A stretch of DNA of 9,907 bases from the NCBI GenBank assembly GCA_001797935.1, contig MGQT01000042.1, forward strand, positions 18,024-27,930, given 5' to 3'. Shown in pieces: positions 1 to 7,873 of this stretch. Each line of letters begins with the position of its first letter. Position 1 is the first letter of the stretch. The translations under genes were made by a program, and so were the position numbers. Origin of the DNA: Deltaproteobacteria bacterium RBG_16_54_18. GTDB lineage: Bacteria > Desulfobacterota > B13-G15 > RBG-16-54-18. The notes under the pieces were generated by a model. That model searched no databases and had not been told where the DNA came from. It worked only from the letters and a program-made list of their open reading frames with translations.

Positions 1-1
1 G

Positions 2-1636
2 CACCGGTCGGTGGCCGTTGCCGACAAGTGGATTGCCTACGCCGGGCCGGACGCCGACTATGCCATCGGAGAAAAAACGCGTGTTATCGAGGCAGCAGGA
101 AGGGTCATCTCGCCGGGGTATGTCGACTCGCATACCCACCTGGCAAGCTTTTACACGATTGCCGATTTTCTTTCCTACGCAATACCTGGCGGGACAACCA
201 CCTACATTACCGATGTCGAGGCCTACGGTTTTGGGCTGGGGGCCGCGGGATTCGGCGCTTTTTTGGAGCAGGTCCGCGACCGGCCGGTCAAAATTTTCTG
301 TCTGATTCCACCTATGGTAACGGCGAGCCCCGCGGCAGGACCCCTCTGCATAACGGCGGAGGAGGCGAGACGTTTCCTGCAGGATGAGTTGGTCATCGGC
401 CTGGGTGAGGCATACTGGCAGAACGCGATCCTGCCACCCGATAAACGGATACTGGAGCTTATCCAGGAGACGATGAAGGCCGGGAAATCTGTCCAGGGAC
501 ATGCCGCGGGTGCCACGGACAGGAAGCTGGCGGCCTATGCCGCGGCCGGGGTGGTTTCCTGCCACGAGGCCATCTCCCCTGAGGATGTCGTGGCGCGGCT
601 GGAGATGGGTTACAGCGCGATGATCCGCGAGGGGTACATCCGCCGGGACTTAGAGATTCTGCGCCCCCTGATCGGGAAAATAGATCTGCGGAGATGCACC
701 CTCTCGACAGACGGCACGGATCCTGCCCTCCTCCTGAGCCAGGGATATTTCGCTGACGTGGTGCAGAAGGCGGTGGCCATGGGGCTCGCACCGATCGAGG
801 CCATTCGTATGGCAACCCTCAACCCGGCCGCGCATCTCGGCCTGGACCACCTGCTTGGCGGGGTAGCCCCCGGCCGTTACGCCGATATCCTTATCCTCCC
901 CGACCCCCATACCATGACCCCCGATCTGGTGCTCTCCGCAGGTCGGGTCGTTGCCGAAAGGGGGAAGACCCTCGTCCCGCTCCGCCGAACCCCACACCCG
1001 GCCCCCCTCTACGAGACGGTCAGGGTCCCCGTGCTCAAACCCGAGCATTTAGCCGTACCCCTTGCCGCCTGCCCCTTGGCGGGCAAGGTAAGGACCATGG
1101 ATATCCAGGCCAACGGGCTGGTTGCCCGCGAGGGCCAGGCCGAAATCACGGCCCAAAATGGGTACATCTGCGCCGACCCCAATCATGACCTCCTCAAGGC
1201 CGTCTTCATTGAGAGGGTAAGCGGCATGGGGGAACGCTTTGTCGGTTTTGTGCGCGGGTGGGGGATGAAGCAGGGCGCCGTGGCCACCAGCCTGGCGTGG
1301 GATGCCTCTGCCATCGTAGCAGTGGGCACCAATGACCAGGACTTAACTGCGGCCATAAACAGGGTCATCGAGCTGCAAGGGGGTACCGCATTGGTCGTAG
1401 ACGGCCTTCTAAAGATCGAGATCCCCGCACCCATTGCCGGCTACATCGCCGAAATGCGGATCGAGGATCTTGCCTCGGCGCTCACCGATTTGCAAACGGC
1501 AATCGTGGGATTGGGGTCAAACCTTCCCAATGCCTTCCTTACCCTGGTCACCATGACCTCCGCGGCCATCCCCTTTATCAGGATCACGGAAAAAGGCTAT
1601 TTTCGGTTCCGTGAGAATGACTATGTCGGGATTTAG
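2..1636 (+). CDS. ade: Adenine deaminase-like amidohydrolase, 5'-truncated by window edge
   Basis: Probable adenine deaminase (adenine to hypoxanthine plus ammonia; cytosolic purine salvage) of the metal-dependent amidohydrolase superfamily. The frame is open from base 2, and the residues before the GTG at 11 (HRSVAVADKWIAYAG) continue the family's N-terminal beta strand, so the true start lies upstream of the window. Counting from that GTG codon: PGYVDSHTH (metal ligands H41, H43), GTTT at 61-64, GLGE with the likely metal-bridging E133, GHA (H164), SCHE (H185), and STDGTDP with the likely catalytic D234, then NPAAHLGL and the adenine deaminase C-terminal domain ending in VGLGSNLPNAFLTL. Oddity: classical adenine deaminases have a DPHE motif after GTTT, and here it is TDVEAY, with no histidine. 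The enzyme may therefore be a divergent subfamily with another aminopurine substrate. Family assignment is firm and exact substrate is less sure. No clear terminator follows. Confidence 0.87.
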   Translation, partial: HRSVAVADKWIAYAGPDADYAIGEKTRVIEAAGRVISPGYVDSHTHLASFYTIADFLSYAIPGGTTTYITDVEAYGFGLGAAGFGAFLEQVRDRPVKIFCLIPPMVTASPAAGPLCITAEEARRFLQDELVIGLGEAYWQNAILPPDKRILELIQETMKAGKSVQGHAAGATDRKLAAYAAAGVVSCHEAISPEDVVARLEMGYSAMIREGYIRRDLEILRPLIGKIDLRRCTLSTDGTDPALLLSQGYFADVVQKAVAMGLAPIEAIRMATLNPAAHLGLDHLLGGVAPGRYADILILPDPHTMTPDLVLSAGRVVAERGKTLVPLRRTPHPAPLYETVRVPVLKPEHLAVPLAACPLAGKVRTMDIQANGLVAREGQAEITAQNGYICADPNHDLLKAVFIERVSGMGERFVGFVRGWGMKQGAVATSLAWDASAIVAVGTNDQDLTAAINRVIELQGGTALVVDGLLKIEIPAPIAGYIAEMRIEDLASALTDLQTAIVGLGSNLPNAFLTLVTMTSAAIPFIRITEKGYFRFRENDYVGI

Positions 1637-2090
1637 ACTATTTTGAAAGCGCCCATGGCCTTCACGGTGATCTGAGAAAAAATACGCCGCTTAAAAAAGA
1701 TGATTATTGAGCCCTCCTGAATTTATAATACAAGTGTCCGAATCCTACCGACATGTCATGCCGATCAATAACCAGATGAAAACGAACATCTCAAGCGAAG
1801 AAAAAAGAGTTGTGACTTTTTGCATGCCCACACCGCATGTTAGCCCCTGAAATGCTCAATTGTCAGAAGCCGAAAAAAATATGATTTCACCCTGCGTCAG
1901 AAGATTGTAAAGTATCACATATTTTTATTGTGTGGAAAAAATGCCTGCCGAATGGTGTACAAAAGGGAGTATCAAAGGCATTTCTTTATTTTGCGTACAG
2001 CCGAGGGGGAGAAAGCCCTTGCTTCAAGAGTCCCTTTTGTGATAAGTAATAATTTTCCTAAAAATTCAGGGGATACGAGGATCATAAAAA
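1637..2090. other. Intergenic region between the deaminase and acyl-CoA dehydrogenase genes
   Basis: No open frame with a ribosome site or recognisable product on either strand. It is AT-richer than its flanks. The last 130 bases hold the nested inverted repeat listed separately (1959-2040). A weak sigma70-like pair, TTGCTT (2019-2024) and GATAAG (2041-2046) with 16 bases between, could start the acyl-CoA dehydrogenase mRNA but is not convincing. No T-tailed hairpin is visible downstream of the deaminase stop. Confidence 0.6.
1959..2040 (+). repeat. Nested inverted repeat in acyl-CoA dehydrogenase leader
   Basis: Perfect 10-base arms ACAAAAGGGA (1959-1968) and TCCCTTTTGT (2031-2040) enclose a second, imperfect pair, AAGGCATTTCT (1975-1985) and AGAAAGCCCTT (2010-2020), which pair at 9 of 11 positions. 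As RNA this would be a long two-tier hairpin ending 50 bases before the acyl-CoA dehydrogenase start. No T-tract follows, so a simple terminator is unlikely. It could be a leader regulatory structure or the remnant of a small inverted-repeat element. The arms are seen directly; the function is inferred. Confidence 0.45.
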
Positions 2091-3290
2091 ATGGGTGAGC
2101 TTACGTTGGAAATGAGGGAGGAGCGCAATCACCTCCTGAGAGAATCAGTAAAAAAAATCGCTTCTACCAAGGTAGCCAAGCGGGCGGCAGAGATAGATGC
2201 GGCCGGGGCATTCCCTTGGGACATGGCAGAGCTCTTTGCCCAGCAGGGGTTCCTCTCGGTGATGCTGCCGGAAAGCTATGGTGGGATGGATGGTGATATC
2301 ACCGCCTTCTGTATCATCGCGGAAGAAATTGCCTATGCCTGTGGCTCAAGTTCGTTGATGATCCTTGCCCACTCTGTAGGGCTTATGCCCTTAATGATGG
2401 CCGGTACGGAAGAACAGAAAAAGAGATTTTTTGAACGGGTGGCAAAAGAGCACGCCATCGCCGCCTTCGCCCTGTCAGAGCCGGAGGCGGGTTCCGACGC
2501 CGCCTCGCTCAACACCACGGCCGTGTTACAGGGGGATCATTACCTCTTGAATGGGAGGAAGTGCTTTGTCACCAACGGCGGGGCAGCCGAACTCTACGTC
2601 GTCTTCGTCACGACGAAACCGGGGGCCCGGACGAAAGGGATTTCGGTCTTCATGGTGGAGAAGGAAACCGCCGGTCTCACAATCGGCAAGAGAGAAGAGA
2701 AGTTGGGCATGCGCGGTTCCGACACCACGGACTTGATCTTCGAGAATGCCGTCGTCCCCAAGGAAAACCTTGTGGGGGCAGAAGGGAGCGGATGGGAACT
2801 CGCCATGATGACCCTCAACCTCTCGCGTCCTGCTATCGGGGCACAGGCAGTGGGGATCGCCCAGGGGGCCCTTGACTTCGCCCTCGACTATACCACCAAG
2901 CGGGTACAATTCGGACAAAAGCTGGCCGATTTTCAAGGAGTACAATTCATGCTGGCCGATATGGCCATGCAGGTGGAAGCCTCACGGGCGATAGTATATA
3001 AGGCCGCAACCCTCCTGGATCAAAAGGTCTACGAGAGGGATCGCATGTCCGCCATCGGCATGGATAAACTCTCGGCAATGGCGAAATGCTTTGCCTCCGA
3101 TGCGGCCATGCGGGTAACCACCGATGCCGTACAGGTTCTCGGAGGATATGGATACCTCAAGGATTATCCCGTCGAGCGAATGCTGCGTGATGCGAAGGTC
3201 ACGCAGATCTTTGAGGGGAGCAATCAGATTCAGCGGGTGGTCATTGCCCGTAACCTGCTAAAAAAATACTTGGATAAAGACCTTGCCTGA
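2091..3290 (+). CDS. Acyl-CoA dehydrogenase (short/medium-chain or butyryl type)
   Basis: FAD-dependent acyl-CoA dehydrogenase that forms the alpha,beta-trans double bond of an acyl-CoA and passes electrons to an electron-transfer flavoprotein. The 399 residues match the usual family length, so the gene is complete. Seen in order: N-terminal helical domain, FALSEPEAGSDA (128-137, first family signature), FVTNGGAAELY in the beta domain, RVQFGQKLADFQGVQ (R271 region, FAD/dimer contact), QVLGGYGYLKDYPVERMLRD (348-367, second signature) and IFEGSNQIQR, whose E375 sits where short- and medium-chain enzymes have their catalytic base. The FEGSNQIQ form with the base in the C-terminal domain argues against the isovaleryl and long-chain types. 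Exact chain length or branched substrate cannot be read from sequence. The start at 2091 has a GAGG (2077-2080) ten bases upstream. No etfAB or enoyl-CoA hydratase gene is adjacent, so it stands alone. Confidence 0.95.
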   Translation: MGELTLEMREERNHLLRESVKKIASTKVAKRAAEIDAAGAFPWDMAELFAQQGFLSVMLPESYGGMDGDITAFCIIAEEIAYACGSSSLMILAHSVGLMPLMMAGTEEQKKRFFERVAKEHAIAAFALSEPEAGSDAASLNTTAVLQGDHYLLNGRKCFVTNGGAAELYVVFVTTKPGARTKGISVFMVEKETAGLTIGKREEKLGMRGSDTTDLIFENAVVPKENLVGAEGSGWELAMMTLNLSRPAIGAQAVGIAQGALDFALDYTTKRVQFGQKLADFQGVQFMLADMAMQVEASRAIVYKAATLLDQKVYERDRMSAIGMDKLSAMAKCFASDAAMRVTTDAVQVLGGYGYLKDYPVERMLRDAKVTQIFEGSNQIQRVVIARNLLKKYLDKDLA

Positions 3291-3458
3291 GAAGTCGGTG
3301 TTATCTCGAATTGTGCTGCGGATGGATATGGTATGCCGTACCCGCGCTGCCACGTATCGCTTTTTCGCTATCACAGAGACATCTCTCCCGTTTAATGCCC
3401 AGTGTCCCGTGAGCGGAGATCAGAGGTCGTACGCAAGCCTCTCTCGCATCTCTGCAGG

Positions 3459-3466
3459 AAGGAGGG
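3459..3466 (+). promoter_or_regulatory. Ribosome binding site fixing the start at 3477
   Basis: AAGGAGGG lies ten bases before ATG 3477. It makes this ATG more likely than the GTG at 3402, which lacks such a site and would add 25 residues of arginine-rich, low-quality sequence. Confidence 0.75.
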
Positions 3467-3476
3467 AAGCAACAAG

Positions 3477-3962
3477 ATGCATCTCTATGAGGTCAATTTT
3501 CAATCGATCGTGTCCCCCAACCGGGGAGATTTGATCATCCCCTTTCGTGAAGTCACCGTACGCAAACTCCATAAGGTACCCGGAAAAGCCACGATCGAGG
3601 GTGAAATCAAATGTTACCGAATGCGCGAGTTTGTCGCCTCCGCGCTGGGAAACGATATCTTTTTCGCCTATCTGGGCCCCGTTGACCGCGGCAAGGGGAC
3701 CCTCTCCGTCGATGCCCTGATCACCTTCCATTTTATTCTCCTTGAAATGAAGGAGGAGGATTTTTTCCATAAAAACTCCGCGCAAGAGTTTATCGTCGAT
3801 CAAAGCTTTGTCGATCTTGCAACGGCGAGCGGGATAAAACTTTCGCAATTTGCGGAATTCGATCACTTTTTGGTCCAGCGCACGGATGAGAGCAAGGTCC
3901 CTCAGGTCATCAAGGGGCACTATCACTATTTAAACAACCCCCTGTTTTTCCGCATCCGGTGA
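3477..3962 (+). CDS. Hypothetical protein coupled to ComEC
   Basis: I do not recognise this 161-residue protein. It has no signal peptide, no membrane segment and no cysteine cluster. It is mixed alpha/beta with many short hydrophobic strands, for example DLIIPFREVTV near the N-terminus, FFAYLGPV and VDALITFHFILLEM in the middle, and GHYHYLNNPLFF at the end. It is probably a soluble cytosolic protein. Its TGA shares a base with the next gene's ATG (TGATG at 3960-3964), so the two are almost certainly co-transcribed and translationally coupled. That suggests a shared physiological context with ComEC, although many comEC genes simply ride in mixed operons. A 186-base gap with no clear terminator separates it from the upstream acyl-CoA dehydrogenase. 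Confidence 0.82.
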   Translation: MHLYEVNFQSIVSPNRGDLIIPFREVTVRKLHKVPGKATIEGEIKCYRMREFVASALGNDIFFAYLGPVDRGKGTLSVDALITFHFILLEMKEEDFFHKNSAQEFIVDQSFVDLATASGIKLSQFAEFDHFLVQRTDESKVPQVIKGHYHYLNNPLFFRIR

Positions 3963-6412
3963 TGATCGCCGCGGGGTGGAAGCCGTTTCGATCCCCGTTT
4001 CTCCCTTTGACCCTCACGCTCATCGCCGGCATCCTGCTTGGCGAGCTGATCCCCCCTATCGTCTCCCTGTACGCGATAGGCCTTTTGCTCTGCGTCTGCA
4101 TCCTTCTGTGGCGCAGGCGTTTATTCTTAACGCAACTCCTGGCCCTCGCCCTGGTGCTCGCCGCCGGGTCATTTCTCATCCAGCGCGCGATTAATCCCGC
4201 GATCCCCCCCAACCACGTCTCGTTGATCCCGGACAGGGAAAAAGCAACACTGACCGGGACTATCTTACTTCCCCCACAGCGGGAGGAGAAAGAGACCGTG
4301 TTCTATCTCCAGACCGAGGAGGTCTCACTCGGTAATACCACGGCATCCGGCACGGGGAGGGTACGGATCACTATCAGAGATCCGGCAATACCATTGCAGT
4401 ACGGCTATCGGGTGCGCCTTTTAGTCAAGCTTTATCACCCCCGCAACTTCAAGAACCCCGGCTCTTTTGACTATGCAGGATACCTGCGGCGTCAGGGTGT
4501 CCTGGTCACGGGGTATGTGCGCGATAGTGCCCAGGTACAAATCTTGAGTAGGGAGGGAGGAAACCCCCTGTTACGATGGTTCGATCGCCGACGGCAGGAG
4601 ATAGCGGTATTTCTCGATGCCACGACCTCCCTGCCGGGAAAGGGTTTTCTCAAGGCCGTGCTCATCGGCGAGCGGGGAGACATATCCCAAGAGGTCAACG
4701 ACGCTTTCGTCGCCACGGGGACGGTCCACATCCTCTCCATCTCCGGCTCACACCTCTCCATTATCGTCACCCTCATCTTCTTTTCCGTCCAAGGACTCCT
4801 TGCGTTATCGGAGCGCTGCCTCCTGCGGTATGATACCCGCAAGGTCGCCGCGTGGGCCACCTTCCCGCCGATGCTCGCCTATCTGCTTATCACGGGATTA
4901 CCTATTGCCACAATCCGGGCAGGTATTATGGCCTCCTGCTTTCTCGTTGCCATCCTCCTCGACCGATATAGAAATCCCGTTAACACCCTGGCCCTCGCCG
5001 CCTTCATTATCCTCGTGTGCTCTCCGGCATCCCTGTGGGACATATCCTTTCAACTCTCCTTTTTATCCGTCCTGGGGATCATCGTGATCACCCCGCCGGT
5101 CTATCGCCTCTTCTACCCCCGTGATCCTTTGAGCCTCTTGACGCACCAGCGAGAGGGGAAAATTAAACGAGCCATTACCATATCGCTCATCGCCTCGTTT
5201 GCCGCCATAGCCGTCACCTCGCCCGTCGTGGCCTTTCACTTTCACCGTTTCTCCGCAATAGGGATGCTCGCCAATGCCATCATCATTCCGCTGGTGGGGT
5301 TTGGGACCCTCCCCCTGGGCCTCTTCTCGCTCCCCCTCATCCCGCTCTTCCCCGCGGCAGCGGCCCTTATGGTCAAGGCCGCTGCTGTACTTTCCGCCTG
5401 GGGGATCAAGGCCGTGGAGCTGCTTGCCTCGCTCCCCTTTGCCTCCTCATACCTGCCGGGGCCCACGGCGCTGGAAATGATCATCTTCTACGCTTTTATC
5501 GCCACCCTGCTCTGGCTCAAGAGACCTGCGATAAAAAAGATTGCCCTGGTCGCACTCGTCTGTGTGGCGCTGCTCGACCTCTCCTACTGGGGGTTTAAGC
5601 GGTACTCGATGACCGATATGCGCGTAACCTTTCTCGACGTCGGCCAAGGAGACTGCGCCCTCGTGGAGTTTCCCCGTGGTAAGACCATGCTCATCGACGG
5701 CGGAGGGCTCTATGGGGATTTCGATGTAGGGGAAAAGGTAATTGCCCCCTTCCTGTGGAAGCGGCGCATCCTGCAGGTGGATTATCTCCTCCTCTCCCAC
5801 CCCCAGCCCGACCACTACAAGGGTCTCATCTTCATTACACGGCACTTTCGTCCACGCGAGTTCTGGCACAATGGGATGACGAGCCCGAGCTCTACCTATG
5901 GGCAACTCATGGAGGCCATCAAGGAAAGTAGGACGAGAGAGGTGCGAGTTGAAGGAGGGTTTACCCGCTCGATCGAGGGAGTAACAATGAAGATCATCCA
6001 CCCGGTTGAGGGATGGATGGGGGAAAAGATTTTGAAACGGGGGCTCGTCAATAATAATGCCGTGGTCATGATGCTTGCGTTTGGCGATCACCGCCTGCTC
6101 TTCACCGGAGACATCGAGAAAAAAGCGGAGACGAGGCTCGCGCAGGCCGGGAAAAGGATCAGCGCGCAGGTCATCAAGGTCCCCCATCACGGTAGCAAAC
6201 AATCAAGCACGGAGACGTTCCTTAACAAGGTCTCCCCTCGTTATGCCGTCATCTCCGTCGGCTTTGCAAACCCTTACCACCTCCCGAATAAAGAGGTCGT
6301 CGAGCGGTACGCGCGGCGTAACTGTCTGATTCTGCGCACCGATCTCGACGGAGCAATCACGGTGCAAAGCGATGGAAAGAAATTGACAATAGGAACTTAT
6401 GAGGAACTATGA
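3962..6412 (+). CDS. comEC: ComEC/Rec2 family DNA internalisation channel protein
   Basis: Inner-membrane channel that takes single-stranded DNA into the cytoplasm during natural transformation. All three usual parts are present in 816 residues, so it is full length. The N-terminal segment has hydrophobic stretches at about 14-50 and 56-73 followed by the DUF4131 region. The central Competence domain begins near FVATGTVHILSISGSHLS (249-266) and continues as a series of membrane helices to about 545. The C-terminal metallo-beta-lactamase-like domain shows FLDVGQGD (557-564), LIDGGG, SHPQPDH (612-618), FTGD (714-717) and VPHHGS (740-745). The family's HxDxDH metal motif reads HPQPDH here, with the first Asp replaced by Gln. 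ATG 3962 or GTG 3959 could start it; neither has a good ribosome site, which fits coupling to the upstream gene. The other competence genes are not in the window, so transformation ability cannot be concluded. Its stop overlaps a convergent gene. Confidence 0.96.
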   Translation: MIAAGWKPFRSPFLPLTLTLIAGILLGELIPPIVSLYAIGLLLCVCILLWRRRLFLTQLLALALVLAAGSFLIQRAINPAIPPNHVSLIPDREKATLTGTILLPPQREEKETVFYLQTEEVSLGNTTASGTGRVRITIRDPAIPLQYGYRVRLLVKLYHPRNFKNPGSFDYAGYLRRQGVLVTGYVRDSAQVQILSREGGNPLLRWFDRRRQEIAVFLDATTSLPGKGFLKAVLIGERGDISQEVNDAFVATGTVHILSISGSHLSIIVTLIFFSVQGLLALSERCLLRYDTRKVAAWATFPPMLAYLLITGLPIATIRAGIMASCFLVAILLDRYRNPVNTLALAAFIILVCSPASLWDISFQLSFLSVLGIIVITPPVYRLFYPRDPLSLLTHQREGKIKRAITISLIASFAAIAVTSPVVAFHFHRFSAIGMLANAIIIPLVGFGTLPLGLFSLPLIPLFPAAAALMVKAAAVLSAWGIKAVELLASLPFASSYLPGPTALEMIIFYAFIATLLWLKRPAIKKIALVALVCVALLDLSYWGFKRYSMTDMRVTFLDVGQGDCALVEFPRGKTMLIDGGGLYGDFDVGEKVIAPFLWKRRILQVDYLLLSHPQPDHYKGLIFITRHFRPREFWHNGMTSPSSTYGQLMEAIKESRTREVRVEGGFTRSIEGVTMKIIHPVEGWMGEKILKRGLVNNNAVVMMLAFGDHRLLFTGDIEKKAETRLAQAGKRISAQVIKVPHHGSKQSSTETFLNKVSPRYAVISVGFANPYHLPNKEVVERYARRNCLILRTDLDGAITVQSDGKKLTIGTYEEL

Positions 6413-6886
6413 TCCTGCTTGAAGAACTATCCGTCTTCCGTTGAGTAAAAGAAAATACTCATCCCTCTCCTCATCATGCAAGGCATGTTGGGCCACCTGG
6501 TAAAAAGGGAGGCGCAAAAAACGGGCTGGGAACATGCCTCCTTTGACCAGACAGTAGGGGACGTTCTCCTTTGTTATGCGTAGGGTATCCAGGTTCAACT
6601 GCTCCTGCGTGCCGTCGTTGAGGCTGATGATAAAGGCCTCCTCCTCCTTCTCCTTGATCAGCTCCGCCCCGTGCACCAGGAAGACCGTATCCTCCACTTC
6701 CAGACATTCCCGCTCCTCATTGATCTCCAGGTAATACCCGTCGGCGTCGAGGTGAAGAGAGTCATAAAAGAGAGAGAGGATATCCTTGCGGATGATCTCC
6801 CTCCCCTCGAAATACCACACGCCGTCTCTGTCTACACAAATGGCTAATCGATTATTTTTCCCTTTTAAATCAAGATGTTCCAGCAC
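6407..6886 (-). CDS. DUF1285-like conserved protein
   Basis: 159-residue soluble protein resembling the DUF1285 family, whose function is not established. Matching features are W24, the FEGREIIRKDILSLF block (26-40; family pattern W-x-x-x-G-x-x-I-x-R followed by LF), DADGYYLE (47-54), the LEVEDTVF block (62-69; family pattern I-x-V-E-D-x-P-F) and a C-terminal PFYQVAQHAL then FLLLNGRR. The start is GTG at 6886, with GAAGG on the coding strand five bases upstream (plus-strand 6892-6896). The next upstream codons do not resemble the family. The last six bases overlap the end of comEC on the other strand. It sits downstream of the DUF3800 gene on the same strand but 134 bases away. Some family members carry the block at slightly different spacing, so I call it DUF1285-like. 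Confidence 0.78.
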   Translation of the reverse strand: MLEHLDLKGKNNRLAICVDRDGVWYFEGREIIRKDILSLFYDSLHLDADGYYLEINEERECLEVEDTVFLVHGAELIKEKEEEAFIISLNDGTQEQLNLDTLRITKENVPYCLVKGGMFPARFLRLPFYQVAQHALHDEERDEYFLLLNGRRIVLQAGS

Positions 6887-6904
6887 TGCTACCTTCTCGT
6901 TTCA

Positions 6905-6934
6905 GAATAGCTCGTTACCACATTAAGGCTATTC
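6905..6934 (-). repeat. Inverted repeat in leader of the DUF1285-like gene
   Basis: Perfect 7-base arms GAATAGC (6905-6911) and GCTATTC (6928-6934), 16 bases apart, end 18 bases upstream of the GTG start at 6886. The position suits an operator or a small leader hairpin that could affect ribosome access. No T-tract is present. Confidence 0.3.
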
Positions 6935-6962
6935 CGCTATGTTGTTTTAGAACCAACGCTCC

Positions 6963-6983
6963 TACTTCCCGTCGGAGGAAGTA
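6963..6983. repeat. Short hairpin downstream of the DUF3800 gene
   Basis: TACTTCC (6963-6969) and GGAAGTA (6977-6983) form a perfect 7-bp stem with a 7-base loop, 37 bases beyond the DUF3800 stop. There is no run of T on either strand after it, so it would be at best a weak or factor-dependent transcription end. Confidence 0.3.
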
Positions 6984-7020
6984 TTCAGTCCTTTGGGCTA
7001 AAGTGTTAGAACGCCGCGGT

Positions 7021-7848
7021 CTAGTAAACATCGGGACTATTTGCATAAGGGCGATTGGGAAGCGGCAGCCTTGCACCAACGTTAAAACGCCATAGGGTGT
7101 CATCACCAACTAGCCAATGATAAAGGTTTGCATAGTTGAAATCTGGATGGAGCTTCAGGCCGATGCCGCCAATTCGTCCACTGTCTGAGAAAAATATTCG
7201 ACGGATCTTTTCGAAGACAGGCGGAGCATGGGTAAATTCACCAGCTACCCTCGACAGAGTGCAAGACACGACCATATCGGCTGCCTGCAAGAGACGGATG
7301 AACTTCGCAGGGGAAGATACAACGTTGATACAAACCTTATCCGGGACAACATAACCAGCGCCCTCCTGCATCATTTCAAGGCAGCTCAACAGGAATTTTT
7401 CTTCTTCAAGACGGCTACCGCCTGGGCGATCAGCAATAACTAGGCCTTCAGTTCCCTCGTGCACGAGATGCAGATGAATTCGCTCAAGGATCATGTTTGC
7501 CACATCGCCTTCGGGTGTTGACACCTTTGTGGCCTTACGAGATTGTGTGTCAGAAATAGCCACAAATGCTGTAGCCCCAGCGCTCTCCAGCAAGTCAACG
7601 ACATTGAAAAAAAATTGCTTCCGTTGTTCTCCGACGAGACCCTCTCGCATCCATTGGTTTCTTCCAGGTGACCACTTAAATGGTTCCTTTGGAGGAAACC
7701 CAACTCTTCGGCATAACTGGTTTAAATTGCTTTCGACGCTTCGCACTGTTTCAAAGGGCAGTGAAAATCCGCCGATAGCGACAAATGGCTTCATGCCCGC
7801 TCGGGATGGTGCATTTTGGCGTGAGTCGTCCAGAAATACGAATCGCAT
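7021..7848 (-). CDS. DUF3800 domain protein
   Basis: 275-residue protein of the DUF3800 family, predicted to have an RNase H-like fold and often found on phages, plasmids and in variable chromosomal islands. Its biochemical role is unproven. Three acidic positions typical of the family are visible: FLDDS near the N-terminus (D7, D8), VIADRPGG (D140) and LLQAADMVV (D191), the last being the usual Q-x-A-D helix. The family's usual FLDES(G) is FLDDSR here. The length is normal, so it appears intact. The ATG at 7848 is the only start that keeps the FLDDS strand; it has no clear Shine-Dalgarno and no in-frame alternative before the stop at 7879-7881. Upstream lie repeated short motifs and a 13-bp inverted repeat (separate entries). 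Nuclease activity is an inference from fold only. Base composition is lower in GC than comEC, consistent with an acquired gene. Confidence 0.85.
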   Translation of the reverse strand: MRFVFLDDSRQNAPSRAGMKPFVAIGGFSLPFETVRSVESNLNQLCRRVGFPPKEPFKWSPGRNQWMREGLVGEQRKQFFFNVVDLLESAGATAFVAISDTQSRKATKVSTPEGDVANMILERIHLHLVHEGTEGLVIADRPGGSRLEEEKFLLSCLEMMQEGAGYVVPDKVCINVVSSPAKFIRLLQAADMVVSCTLSRVAGEFTHAPPVFEKIRRIFFSDSGRIGGIGLKLHPDFNYANLYHWLVGDDTLWRFNVGARLPLPNRPYANSPDVY

Positions 7849-7873
7849 TTTTTGTAGCCGGGGAGAGGACGTT

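Noticed and set aside
650..1048. 132-codon minus-strand open frame
   Set aside because: It is a shadow of the adenine deaminase-like gene in GC-rich DNA; no ribosome site or recognisable motif.
1813..1825. TGACTTTTTGC also present at 8542-8552
   Set aside because: The shared 11 bases are short and T-rich, and the second copy is inside the 35-residue gene; flanks do not match.
3402..3476. Upstream GTG extension of the ComEC-coupled protein
   Set aside because: The strong AAGGAGGG site before ATG 3477 falls inside this extension, and the added residues are arginine/serine-rich.
5447..6202. 251-codon open frame on the minus strand
   Set aside because: It lies wholly inside comEC, antisense to its metallo-beta-lactamase domain, whose motifs are intact; the translation has no family character.
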